Under the pieces are notes generated by a model, which was not told the origin of the DNA, ran no database searches, and was given only the letters and a program-made list of their open reading frames with translations. Shown piece after piece: positions 38,940 to 50,600 of a stretch of DNA of 64,000 nucleotides. The stretch is from Moniliophthora roreri (Eukaryota; Basidiomycota; Agaricomycetes; Agaricales; Marasmiaceae), in contig LATX02000233.1 of NCBI GenBank assembly GCA_001466705.2, positions 434,001-498,000 on the forward strand, in the 5' to 3' direction. Made by a program: the position numbers and the translations under genes. Position 1 is the first letter of the stretch; every line of letters begins with the position of its first letter.

Positions 38940-39951
38940 TCAGGCAGATATAGCAACCTATAAGGTTGTATGTGGGATAGAAGGAGATTGAATATGATGG
39001 ATGTCTAGACCATGATATCCACCAATCTGATGGTAGAAAGTGGCTATGCAGAAGTAGACCAGTGGGACAGGAAATGTTCCCATATATATAAAAACTGGTC
39101 CAGAACCAGTGGCTACATGGAAGTAGCTATGCGGAAGGATTGTTTGACCCAGCAATGCTCCGTGCAGGGTCCAAAATTAATAAACTGACTGTTTGGTCAC
39201 TAAATATACCCAACATAGCTAATTGCTATGTGGAATTGGACTTTTATGCATGGACATGTATGATTTATACCCTAAACTAGATCACACTCATTTATCTTTT
39301 ATTTTTTTATTTCCAATTATCATTCTGTATATAAAGAGCTGTACTTGTAGATGCAGACTCAAGCACTGACTGGTACTTGCATGCTATAGCCCTGCACGGT
39401 GTTGATTTAGACCTCTGCACAGCTTTCATAGACCAAGTCTATGCACTTGCCAGTCTGTTGCTTCTAGTAGAGCTGAGATTTATATATATATATCTTGCCT
39501 CACTGTATACCTTCAGTTACAAACCAACCAATAAACCACTTGTTTTAAAAACTTATACTTTGTGACCCTTAAGTACAATACTTGAGTTGTCCTAACCAGA
39601 GTCTTTAGGCTCTACAACCATATACCAACTCAAGTTGGTCAATTGAAAGTTTAAAAGGGTTCTGTCCCCTTTGCACCCCAAATTACACTTGAGACAGACT
39701 CAGTCTCCCAGTGGACTTATACAGTATTTTATCACTCATAGAAGCCTCTATTGTGGGTTTTGGTGTGTGTTGTGTGTGTGTGTGGGTTTAGTAGCAGCTC
39801 TTAGTTGCAGAAGCCCTTTTTAGAGAGCATTTTTAGAGTGGAGATAGCATGTAGAAGTCCTTTATAGCAGATAGAGTCACTGCCTCTTCAGTGGGAGCGA
39901 GCTTGTACCAATTGCAAGAAATCTGTATATGAAAGTGGTAATGGATAGTGA
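38940..39951 (+). mobile_element. LTR family C, copy 2 plus downstream internal sequence
   Basis: Repeats 38115-38938 at roughly 90% identity by eye, starting right after the n, then continues through a TG microsatellite (39763-39785) into unrelated sequence up to the LTR B start at 39952. Confidence 0.65.
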
Positions 39952-40979
39952 TGAAGATGCTCAAAAACCTATGCCTCTACTATGAAAACATAAGGCCTGT
40001 GGTGCCAAAATACCCCTGAAAAAGGTATATATACAGTTCTTGATTCTCAGTTTTGTTTTGTGAGTTGGTTTGGCATGGTTCACTGTTACTGCAATGTTAA
40101 GAATAATTCTCAATGTCTTGCTTGGTAGTTTAGAGATGATTGCCTTCAAAACAACTTCTCAGATCAAAATTAGGTGTTCATTTTGTATAATATTTATCAG
40201 TTTTGTGGTTTTATTAATTACTTTGAAAGCAAATACTAGTATAGATTTCGACCAGAAACTGCTCAAAGAATAAACTTCTTCTAAGTGAGAACAAAAGTAC
40301 CTCTTGTACCTGAATATAGCCCTCTTAGCTATGTTCTGCAACGATTCTCAAGAGGACAAATCTTCTAGATACTGCTAGCCTGAAACCCTCTCTGATTCAT
40401 GTCAAAACACCAGACTATACTGATGCACATCAGCTACTCTCTTAGTAGACTGATACAATGTTTCTCTTATCAGAAAACATGCCTCTTGCATTAAAAACTA
40501 AGCTCTTCCTAGCTTTTATTTATATCTCTGGTTTGGGTTACAATCTCAGGTCTCAACTAGCCTGTGCCTCTTGCACAACTAAATAAGCTAGAGCCCAAAG
40601 TGGTTGAAAAATACTAATTGCCAGTAGCTCTTCTACCTGAATAACAACATCATACACTCTGGTAATCAGTGGGCAGTATCTCTCCTGCCTTCCACCTACA
40701 AAACATGTCCTCTTATATACCCTACAACATAAATAATCTAATATATCTGTCACAAATACAAATAAAACTGAGTTGGGTGATAAATATTATATAAACTGAG
40801 CTGTGTTTGGTAATTTCTCTGTCACAGTGTCCAATTGTAGTCAGGCTTCATAGCTATAAACTCTTTTATTCTTTTTCTATAATGATTGTGCAGTCTTCTG
40901 ACACTAACTGTTTGCAATTTTCTCTATCAAATGGCTCTCCTTCTGACTCCGTTTGAAAATATTATACTTCCATGCTGCT
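39952..40979 (-). mobile_element. LTR family B, copy 3, left part (interrupted)
   Basis: Starts TGAAGATGCTCAAAAACC and follows the other copies until CCATGCTGCT at 40979, where a family A insertion begins. The LTR resumes at 42702. Confidence 0.72.
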
Positions 40980-42696
40980 AATATGTTGAACCTAGAAAAG
41001 ACCCACTTTTATTCATTTTACACTACGTTTGAATTGGAACACTTTAATATGACACAAGATAACAGGTAATAAGGACTAGAGTGAGCCCAGTCTGCTAGTC
41101 ATTGCCTTAGAGAAGCTATAGTACCTTGGAAAGTACAAAGAGCTATATGATATGCTATACAGAGGTGTCGAAGCTGTACTTTCTGACTTATCTATGTATT
41201 AGATCCAAAATGGATCACTCCTGAAACCTGTAGGGAACCTAACTATGGCCCAATAAATGCATTGGCTAGTTAACCAAGCTCTTGAACTGCTATCAATGGG
41301 ATTTTAATTTCTATTTTACCTTTCTATGATATCTGCAAAGTGCAACCCACAGTCAAACAGTACAGAGGTACTTAGAGGAGCCATCAAAACAGAAAGATGA
41401 CTTAGAACAGGAACGATCACAGAACGATCCCTCTCTGAGGTCAATATATGGATCAAAGTCAAAGCAGGCAGTCTCTTGATAAAGAGTGCACTAGTGGTTA
41501 AACAGTATGAGATAAACTAACTAGGTACAAAGTCATCTCAGAAAGAAGGAAATCACTTCTGAAGGACATCTACTACCTACAGCCAGATACAACAAGATGT
41601 AAGAAGAATATCTAACACATAAGAAGTCCTAAATAAGACCAAGTGTGCATTGTTGAAGGAGATAGGAACAGTAACAGCATGTTCCAACCTTGGAAACTTT
41701 GGCATCTAGGCCTCTGCCAATGTGTGGATACTAGAAAGGGAAATGCTGTAAAGAGATGGGACAGATACAGCCATCCGCTCATAGATATCCAACTTAGAAA
41801 AGAGAAAATACAAATTATAGAGTCCAGAATGCCTGGAGACGTAGATACCCATGTGGATATGGTTGGATACCCTAGTGGCCAGACTTCATGACATCTGAAT
41901 ATTCCCTCTTTTAGTATCTCAGTCACTCATTTATCATTTTGTGAATTATCAGACATTATTTATAATTTTCTGTAGATATATTCTCTGGACCATATATAAG
42001 GACAGCTAGATATTCATATATACATGACGAGTTTGTTTGGTGTATAAATTTGTGTGCTATTCCAGTTTTGCTTCCTCACTTCAGGCCCTGGAGATTGGTC
42101 CTAAGTGACTCTAGAGAGATAGAATCTGATAATGAACTTGTGTTGTAAGAGACTAAGAATAACATCTTAAGTGCATTGTAGCACTTTACTAAGAGACACT
42201 TTACACCAAGAAGGAGCCTTGGGCACTTGGAGTGTGGCCTGTGTTGGGTATCAGGTTGTGACACACTTAGAGTCTTAGCAAGGGGTGTGCCTGCACTAAG
42301 CTCTTTGTAGAAACTGGTCTAGAACCTTTTCCAGTACACAGTGTGCTGTAGTTGTCTTAAGAAAGTCTTGAACTCCATAGGGTCAGACTATATCGGCTAT
42401 TGAGTCTTTGTATGGGACTGTAGCTCTTGTGTTTGTGCTTTGTGCACTGTGTTCTTTGTGTTTTGTGTGTGTGTTTGTGATATAAACCCTTTTAAACCCA
42501 TATATACTCCTCTGAAGGTGAACCCCTTGAAGTAGATTGCTTCAATAAGAGAGAATAAACCTAGCTAGGAGTTTAGTTGGCATTCTAAGTGCAGCAACTC
42601 TGATCACACTGATCCACACTTGCACAACAACCTGAGTTAGACTTTTGGAGGTTATCTTTTGGGTAGTTTTCCACTAGTCTTATCTTAGACAAACTA
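40980..42696 (-). mobile_element. Family A element inserted in LTR B (inverted relative to 31.2-33.5 kb)
   Basis: A 1,717-bp block splits LTR B and is flanked by the pentamer CTGCT (40975-40979 and 42697-42701), which reads as a 5-bp target-site duplication. From 41205 rightwards it is the reverse complement of the family A sequence at 31.3-33.5 kb. The 225 bp on the left are unrelated and could be leftover internal sequence; a TGGATCTAATACA on the minus strand there is a possible primer-binding site. Confidence 0.65.
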
Positions 42697-42701
42697 CTGC
42701 T

Positions 42702-43251
42702 CCACACAGTTCCTTTCTTCTCTGTCTACTATCATCTGCCCTATGGACATGTAATATGCTTCCATCTCTATGTTTAAAGTGTATATGTAAGCTCAGCTGT
42801 GCTGGTTTCTCGTTATACAGCTTTGTCTTCTGTTTTTCCATGATACAGGCACCCTTACAGTAGCTGATCATCTATTTCATTCTTCAATTTGACATTCGGT
42901 ATCTTGAGTATCCCTTGCCAATAATTTGTCATCCTCTGTTTCATATCCGTTTCTCAATAATATTCTCATATGTGTATCATTGAAGGCTTTTATTCTTCCT
43001 TCAAGTTGGGTATAGATTGGAAATATTGTTAAAAGTGAAAATATTCCCTTTGGTATGCTTTCAATAGAGAAGTATTATGTGGTGTGGTTCCCTACAGGTT
43101 TCAGGATGCTCCTCTATGTTCAGATTCACTGTTTATTTTCATACTAGCAGTGGTTGGGTACTCTTGTATGGCCTACCATCAACCATTACTCTGCTAATAT
43201 TTTATATTCTTTTCTACTACTCACTTTGACTAGCTGCTCAGGGCTCACACT
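42702..43251 (-). mobile_element. LTR family B, copy 3, right part
   Basis: Continues LTR B (CCACACAGTTCC onward) to GGGCTCACACT, where it stops at the n at 43252. Confidence 0.7.
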
Positions 43252-43252
43252 N

Positions 43253-45539
43253 CTCGTTTCACTCACATTTGATATCTTAACTACAGTATGAGTATTTAAG
43301 AAGACTTGTAAATACCTTATTTCTTAGTCAAATCAACTCTTTACTTCAGCTCCTCTCAATGAACCTTGTAACCTTGTCTTCAGTCCTTAACAGAGGCCCA
43401 GACTCTTTACTGTCTCACAGACCGGTCTGACCCTCACAGCATTAAAGACATAGTTTGCTAAGTCTTGGAGAATTTGGGACATTTTTCTCAAATTTCTTCC
43501 CGTAGTTACCCCAGAAATGCCTTTAAGAGCAAATCCCAATGATTAGAACAGCACCCACTATGTACAAGGTGTTCTTTTTATGCTATTAATACAAAGGAAA
43601 TACACTCAGAATACTACTATATATTTGCTTCCAGACAACACTCAGAAAATTCTATTAGTTTCAAGTTATCATCACATATTGAAAACAGCAAGCATACTCT
43701 GGATTTTAATTTCCAGAAGAGTCTGTGTTTTTTTATTATTTTATAATAATGAAATTATAGAATTATCCTTTAATTTTCTAATTACAAATATACTAAATTT
43801 TCTGCCTTATAAAATAGTGAGAAAACATTTAGAAAATAAATATAAGATTTTGAATTTTATATTAAAGAAAACATGTTAAATACAAAAGGAAAACTATGTG
43901 AAAATTATCTAAAAACTGCTTTAAAATATAGTGTTTTCACATGATTTTCCTACTATTTTCCTAGTGTTTTCCTAGTGTTTTCTCTAACTTTCCCACAATA
44001 GAAAATGTGGAATTTTTATCTTATCTTATCAGCATTTTCTGAGCATTTTCAACCAGAGAAAATTTAATGTTTTCTCAGTATGAAAATTATTCTAATATAT
44101 CATATTATCTATTAATTCTCAGAATTTGAAAATTCTATATCTTTTGCTGCTGAAAATTTAGTATTCTCCAGGCATATTCTTATTGAGAGGACACAATTGA
44201 AATTTATAATTTATAAATGGTTTTATAAAAATTCTCTTTGCAAGAAGATTAAGTGTTTTCTCAATCAGAAAACCATGTTAAAAGAACACCTCATATGTAG
44301 TGACCAGAGAGCCATAATCTTCATTCTGAAATTCTACTTGAAAGGTTGTGTACAAACATGCAACTTACTGTCAGACCTCTGGACAACAATGTCACTTGCA
44401 CAATATAACACATGGCAAATGTATTATAGTACCTATCTAGACATACAATAAATATAGCTACCAAGTACAAGCAGTCGGAGCCTTCGAAAGACATGTCTGA
44501 GGCAGACGAGTCCTCAGCATGATGGATTTCGTGAAATCCTTGCTTAGTCAGCACACACTTTCTGAACTGGGACTGCCTACAGTCAATAAGGGAAGAAAAG
44601 AACTCAATAGTGAGGCTGATGAAGCATTATTGACAATGACATCCCTGACTCCTAAATCTCATTTAGGGAAGGGTCTTGTTTATGGAAAGGTGGCAGAGAC
44701 ACCCTCCTTCCTTTTTCAGAATGACACTTTCAAATTGAATACCTGGTGTGTGTGTTTCCCCGCATTATGAGAAGATGCAGAAGATGTGGCAGAGGTAGAC
44801 TTTTTGTGAGTTTTTCCACTGGTTTTACACGTCACGTTTGCCATGGTTGTGTCTTGTGCTTGCATCAGAGGTGGGCAGAAACACATCTTTCAATCTGCAG
44901 ATCTCTTAGCAATGCTAACTCATCAGGTCTACAGATCTCAGACGGAATGACCTGTCAAAATTAATTAAGATGTCAATGGAGTTGCAGCAAGAACATATGA
45001 ATATTCTGCCTTCAGGAAATTTGTGACAAAAGCTCATATTTACTGTAGTATGACACTAATAATTTCAAATGTCTTTTTATATGCAGTGGACAGCCAAAAC
45101 ATACAAAGTATTTTCTACATACATTCAAATCAGGGCAGAGAAGGCGGAGTAATGACAGTGAAGCATCAAAAGTATCACTCCGAAAAAGAAAGGAGGGTGT
45201 CCCCGCCATCTCCAACTCCTAAATCTCTTGGGATTTAGAGAAGGGTCTTGTCAACTAGATCTTCTGAAAAATGCATATGAGATTTTTGTCTGATTAAAAT
45301 AAAAGCAAACAAAGAGCTGTGTCCTTCCGCCACTGTGACTTGTTCTTGTGACAAATCCTGTCTGAATCCCCGACTCCTAAACTCCATTCTTTGTGTCCTT
45401 TCCCCCACTATAAAATGACAGAATTAGATACAGACACAATGAATTTTTTGAAGAATGAGTATCCACCATGACTATTTACACCAGAATCAGTAGTCAAGGC
45501 ATCACTTTATAACCTTACACACTCTGAATTAGACATGAG
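43253..45539. other. Extremely AT-rich spacer with a pair of inverted similar segments
   Basis: 43253-44450 is very AT-rich with repeated TTTTCCTAGTG and GAAAAT-type words and no credible gene; the open frame at 43580 is a composition artefact. Segments at about 44645-44735 (plus) and 45165-45260 (minus) resemble each other in inverted orientation, both containing a CTCCTAAATCTC-like and a GACACCCTCCTT-like block. Confidence 0.45.
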
Positions 45540-45574
45540 TTACCGGGTTAACACTAAAATCCAAGAATGTACCA

Positions 45575-46078
45575 GTGTTTAGTTCACACCGCTCCCAGAG
45601 AAAACATAATACAGCTGATGCACTATATGAGATTTTTAGAAATATCAAAACATCCTTGCTTCAGTCTAAAGAAAATGTAGATTTGTATGACAGATTTACT
45701 AGGCTTCTCAACCAGTGTTTTGGTCAGAATATTTCAATGGCAATCAGAATTGCCCCATATTCAGCTCAAGAACCCCCTGTTGATGTAGTAATGGGTACCT
45801 GTGCTTCTTCTATAGAGATTAAAGAACAGAATAAGAAACTTTGCAGTAAATTTGACAAGACCCAGATCTGACAGATATTGAATGCCATCCCTAGTAACAT
45901 TCATGTGAAGTATAATAGCAGGTCTCATTCAAGTTGTTGTGGTGCATTACTGAAACATGTCACATACCAAGCTGCATATTATGAGCAAATGAATGCCTGT
46001 GATTTAACAATGGCATTATATGACTTCACTATGAAGTTGCAATCAAGAAGAAAAAATTATAAAAATTTTAAAGTGTGA
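45575..46078 (+). pseudogene. Helitron N-terminal fragment
   Basis: Protein-like sequence (FSSHRSQRKHNTADALYEI ... MAIRIAPYSAQEPPVDVVMG) broken by a TGA at 45869 and resumed in the same frame as QILNAIPSNIHVKYNSRSH ... ALLKHVTYQAAYYEQMNAC, ending at another TGA. The segment with paired cysteines matches the region preceding the Rep domain of fungal Helitrons. Confidence 0.6.
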
Positions 46079-47870
46079 GTATCCCTCTCAAGTCATTGAC
46101 ATACTAAAAAGCCCTCTATCTTGTGATCAGCTTAAGCATGAGGATGTGAAAGCTGAATATATTGCTCAACAAAGAATACATGGTATTAATATGTTGAAAG
46201 CTGAAAGAAAAGACAGAGAACAATGGCCTCAATTAGTACCTGAAAGTGTAATTATTCAGCGCTTAAAGGCATATTATAATGCTACCAAATGGACTCCAGG
46301 TCTTTGTTGTGCCATTTGTGCAAGGGAATGCCATGCTAGCTCTATAAAGAAAGTAGATGTACTGAAAGATGACCTATTTTATGAGAGNACTGGAAATACT
46401 TGTGCTTATGAGATGAATGTTGTATCTACAGCTAATATTTTGCCCAGATTGTCATCTGATTTAAATGACATGTTATCTTTAGTGATAGTAGGTCCACGCA
46501 AACTTACAAAGGAGGAGCTTGAGAGAACCAATCTGTACTGTGTTCGACACAGCAAAATTGGAAAATTCTTAATGTGGTTGAAAAATCACAACTATATTTA
46601 TGCAAAAACTTTTTTCTCTGCTAGCAATTTATTGATGTATCCCAAAGATGGACTATTACCTGGTATAGAAGAACAAATTGTTTATAATCATGATCTAGAT
46701 CCTGAAACAGCATGTATGGCTGAAACTGCAGGCTTCTCTGAACATCCTAGTGACATAATTATGAATGATAAGATGATGATAGAACCATATATCGAATATT
46801 CAGGTATGTCTGATTCTGACATGAGCAAAATTTCAGGACAAGCTATGACTGCAGGTGCCATATATAATCTGTTTGCAGGAAAAAACCCTTCAAATAGTCC
46901 TGATTTGATTTTACATCATAGTGGGAGACCTGTCTCAGAGTATAACAACTCAGATTTATTTCCAGGTATGTTTCCCACTTTATTTCCATATGGCCTTGGA
47001 GGGTTTGAGATCAAACAATGCTCTGTTAAGATTGGATTCCAAACTCAAGCTAATTATTATCTTGATTTATATGATTGGACATTCTGCTATCATCACTCTT
47101 TTATATTTATTGCAGTTAACATGTACCAACGTCATCAAGGTCATCTTGGTGTTAGTTTAACAGTAAATCAATCATGGTTTGAATGGGTAGCAGAAACGTT
47201 AAACACTTTAACTAAAGATCAGCTTCTCAAAGTTGCCAATTGTTTAGAATCTGAAAGACCTGCAAGTGAATTAACTGAAAATGATAAAAAAGTGTTCAAT
47301 CTACTTAATGAAGTAAATGCTGCTTCATCAAAAATTCCTGGTACTTCAAAGTCCAAGCTTCAAGCACATAATGAAATACAAAGCTATTTTGGACTTTTTG
47401 AGCTTCTCCACTTGTACTTTACTTTCAACCCATCTGCTGTGCATAGTCCAATTTTTCAAGCATTTTATGGTGACAAAAGTATTGATCTTAATGAGTGTTA
47501 TCCATCTCTTGTTGATAGGAATGAAAGAGCAAGGAGACTTGCACAAGATCCTGTTGCTGCTGCAGATTTTTTCCAGTTTTGTGTTGACAGTTTATTTGAA
47601 CATTTATTTGGATGGTCATTTAATAATTCTTGTTCAAACAAAGAAGGTGGTTTACTTGGAAAGATCCATGCATTTTATGGAACTTTGGAACTAACAGAAA
47701 GAGCATGTTATCATGGTCATTTTGTTATTTGGCTTACCATTCATACAAATCCATCTGATATTCATAAGTGAATGAAAAGTGATGAATCATTTAAAGAATG
47801 ATTTTTTAATTTCTTTGAGTCTATTATTTACCATCACCTTCCTGAGTTGCAGGTTGATTTATCTGATTCC

Positions 47871-48926
47871 TTTGATCCTCAAATAGAAAGACCACTTGCT
47901 CCTCCAAAAGGTGATAACCTTAAACTTGATAAAGATTGGTGGCCTGAATTTGAATTGGATGTGAAAAAAAGTGGTGAAAGACTTCAATGTCATGAACACA
48001 GGAATGTATGTTATAAGTATGGTCATACCTCTTGTCATTTTCATTTTCCTCACAAAATTGAACCTAAATCCTATTTTGATGAAGAAAGCAATTCCATTAT
48101 ACTTAAATGCCTTGATGAAACTGTCAACTACTTCAATCCTTATATACTAGTCTACTGCAGACACAATCATGATTTGAAATGGATTTTATCAGGCAAAGGT
48201 GCCAAAGCTGCAATGTTCTATATTACAGATTACATTACAAAAATGGATGATAAAACATATCAAGCTATCAGCCTCTTATCTCAAGCTGTTGTTGCTAATA
48301 AGCATACTGTAACTAGTGATCCTATTAGAAAAGCTGTTATGTTACTTGTGTAGTAATGACAACAACTCGACACCACTAAGCAAAGTGATGTCAAGCAACA
48401 AGGTTCAAGTTCGAGTTCGACAACTCAACAGTAGGTAAAACCTTCTGCTAGTTATCTGAGTTCAGTTGTGGCTTGCAAGATATAGAGTGGATTAACCAGG
48501 TCAAGCTGAAGAGCCTTGACCAGTTTCTATCTACTTATACATCTGTTGTATCTAGTCATTGTACATTGTTTGTGTTATACTAGAATACAAAGTTAAGAAA
48601 ACAAATAGAACACGAGAGAACTTGAAAGAAGGGGACATGAAGTCATTGTGACATCATTGATGAACTCATAGTAGAATGTTGAAGAAGGAGATGGAAAAAG
48701 TAGGTAAGAGATACTAAAAAGAGAACCGGGAATGTGGAGTTGTCCAGATGTTAATGGGAAGCATATGAAGGAGCACTTAAGTGACAAAAAAGGAAAATAA
48801 AGTCTGTACAAGTGAGGAAATTGTAACAAAAGCTAAAATGTTGATACACAAATGCCTGACTCAGTTTTTATGACAGAAAACATTGCATGCACAAAGTGCT
48901 GCAAGATATCTTCGTGGCTTGAAGGA
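47871..48926 (+). repeat. Direct repeat, copy 1 (probable contig-overlap artefact)
   Basis: This 1,056-bp stretch is followed by a single n and then by the same 1,056 bp again (48928-49983, offset 1,057). No difference was seen by eye, and the encoded open frames are identical in both. It includes Rep sequence and the whole solo LTR D. Confidence 0.85.
48335..48828 (+). mobile_element. Solo LTR, family D, inside the Helitron Rep gene
   Basis: 494 bp beginning TGTTATGTTACTTGTG and ending GAAATTGTAACA, so the ends form TGTTA/TAACA inverted termini. It is flanked on both sides by AAAGC (48330-48334 and 48829-48833), a perfect 5-bp target-site duplication. Removing it reconnects the Rep reading frame around IRKA. 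Compared with the copy at 59793, its start shows several C to T changes. Confidence 0.88.
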
Positions 48927-48927
48927 N

Positions 48928-49983
48928 TTTGATCCTCAAATAGAAAGACCACTTGCTCCTCCAAAAGGTGATAACCTTAAACTTGATAAAGATTGGTGGC
49001 CTGAATTTGAATTGGATGTGAAAAAAAGTGGTGAAAGACTTCAATGTCATGAACACAGGAATGTATGTTATAAGTATGGTCATACCTCTTGTCATTTTCA
49101 TTTTCCTCACAAAATTGAACCTAAATCCTATTTTGATGAAGAAAGCAATTCCATTATACTTAAATGCCTTGATGAAACTGTCAACTACTTCAATCCTTAT
49201 ATACTAGTCTACTGCAGACACAATCATGATTTGAAATGGATTTTATCAGGCAAAGGTGCCAAAGCTGCAATGTTCTATATTACAGATTACATTACAAAAA
49301 TGGATGATAAAACATATCAAGCTATCAGCCTCTTATCTCAAGCTGTTGTTGCTAATAAGCATACTGTAACTAGTGATCCTATTAGAAAAGCTGTTATGTT
49401 ACTTGTGTAGTAATGACAACAACTCGACACCACTAAGCAAAGTGATGTCAAGCAACAAGGTTCAAGTTCGAGTTCGACAACTCAACAGTAGGTAAAACCT
49501 TCTGCTAGTTATCTGAGTTCAGTTGTGGCTTGCAAGATATAGAGTGGATTAACCAGGTCAAGCTGAAGAGCCTTGACCAGTTTCTATCTACTTATACATC
49601 TGTTGTATCTAGTCATTGTACATTGTTTGTGTTATACTAGAATACAAAGTTAAGAAAACAAATAGAACACGAGAGAACTTGAAAGAAGGGGACATGAAGT
49701 CATTGTGACATCATTGATGAACTCATAGTAGAATGTTGAAGAAGGAGATGGAAAAAGTAGGTAAGAGATACTAAAAAGAGAACCGGGAATGTGGAGTTGT
49801 CCAGATGTTAATGGGAAGCATATGAAGGAGCACTTAAGTGACAAAAAAGGAAAATAAAGTCTGTACAAGTGAGGAAATTGTAACAAAAGCTAAAATGTTG
49901 ATACACAAATGCCTGACTCAGTTTTTATGACAGAAAACATTGCATGCACAAAGTGCTGCAAGATATCTTCGTGGCTTGAAGGA
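48928..49983 (+). repeat. Direct repeat, copy 2 (probable contig-overlap artefact)
   Basis: Second copy of 47871-48926, immediately after the n; it includes a second image of the solo LTR (49392-49885). Sequence continuing past 49983 (TACAATATTGTC) is the true continuation of the Helitron, so one of the two copies is likely spurious. Confidence 0.85.
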
Positions 49984-50600
49984 TACAATATTGTCTCACT
50001 CCACAATTCCTTTAATGTCAAATATACTTCTTTCAAAATGTTATAAATTGTACAAAGTTAATGGCTTAAATTCAGATTCATGTGATAATGAGACTGAGGA
50101 CCCATCAATCTCAGTTTATGTTAGTAATGAGGGAAAAATCATACAAGCAAATCAATTTGATGATTATTACTGATGAAGATCCAAAGAATGTGTTTGAGCA
50201 TTTCAAGTTTGCTGAATCTGCACTCCAAATTATGCACAATTGGGAAGCTGTACATGAATGTGATGATGAAAGGAAACAAGAGCGCCTAGCAAAGAAAGAA
50301 CAAAAAATTCACCATGCAACTCAATGTATGCAATCAGCAGTAGGTAGTCTCTGTGAAGTAACATTGAAAAGCTCTACTGCAACCTACCAAGAACTGAAAT
50401 GATTATATGCATTACAACAGCACCTTCAATATATGCAATTATGTCAGTGGCTTTAAATTAGTAAGGAAAGTTTGCTTTCCAAAACTATACCACAATTAAA
50501 TCAAAATTTACCAATGCAAGATGTTCAAGCTGGTACTTTCCCAGTTATTTCTATACAAAGGTGCAAGCAGTGGATGAAATAAATTAAATTTCAGGAAAAT

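Larger units (their letters stand above)
46146..50400 (+). pseudogene. Helitron Rep (HUH nuclease) domain, disrupted
   Basis: The main frame (46146-47771) includes CCAICARECHASS, SGRPVSEYNNSDLFPGMFPT and the Rep core GGLLGKIHAFYGTLELTER followed by YHGHFVIWL, where HGH is the HUH metal-binding motif. Two TGA codons (47769 and near 47801) interrupt the same frame before VDLSDSFDPQIERPLAPPKG, and the catalytic-tyrosine motif FYITDYITKMDD follows at about 48219. A solo LTR then interrupts the frame at 48335, and the domain resumes as LHAQSAARYLRGLKDTI. Contains an n at 46388 and the duplicated stretch described separately. Not functional as assembled. Confidence 0.82.

Noticed and set aside
43580..43879. 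99-codon open frame
   Set aside because: Ile/Leu/Lys/Asn-rich product in the most AT-rich part of the window; expected from composition.
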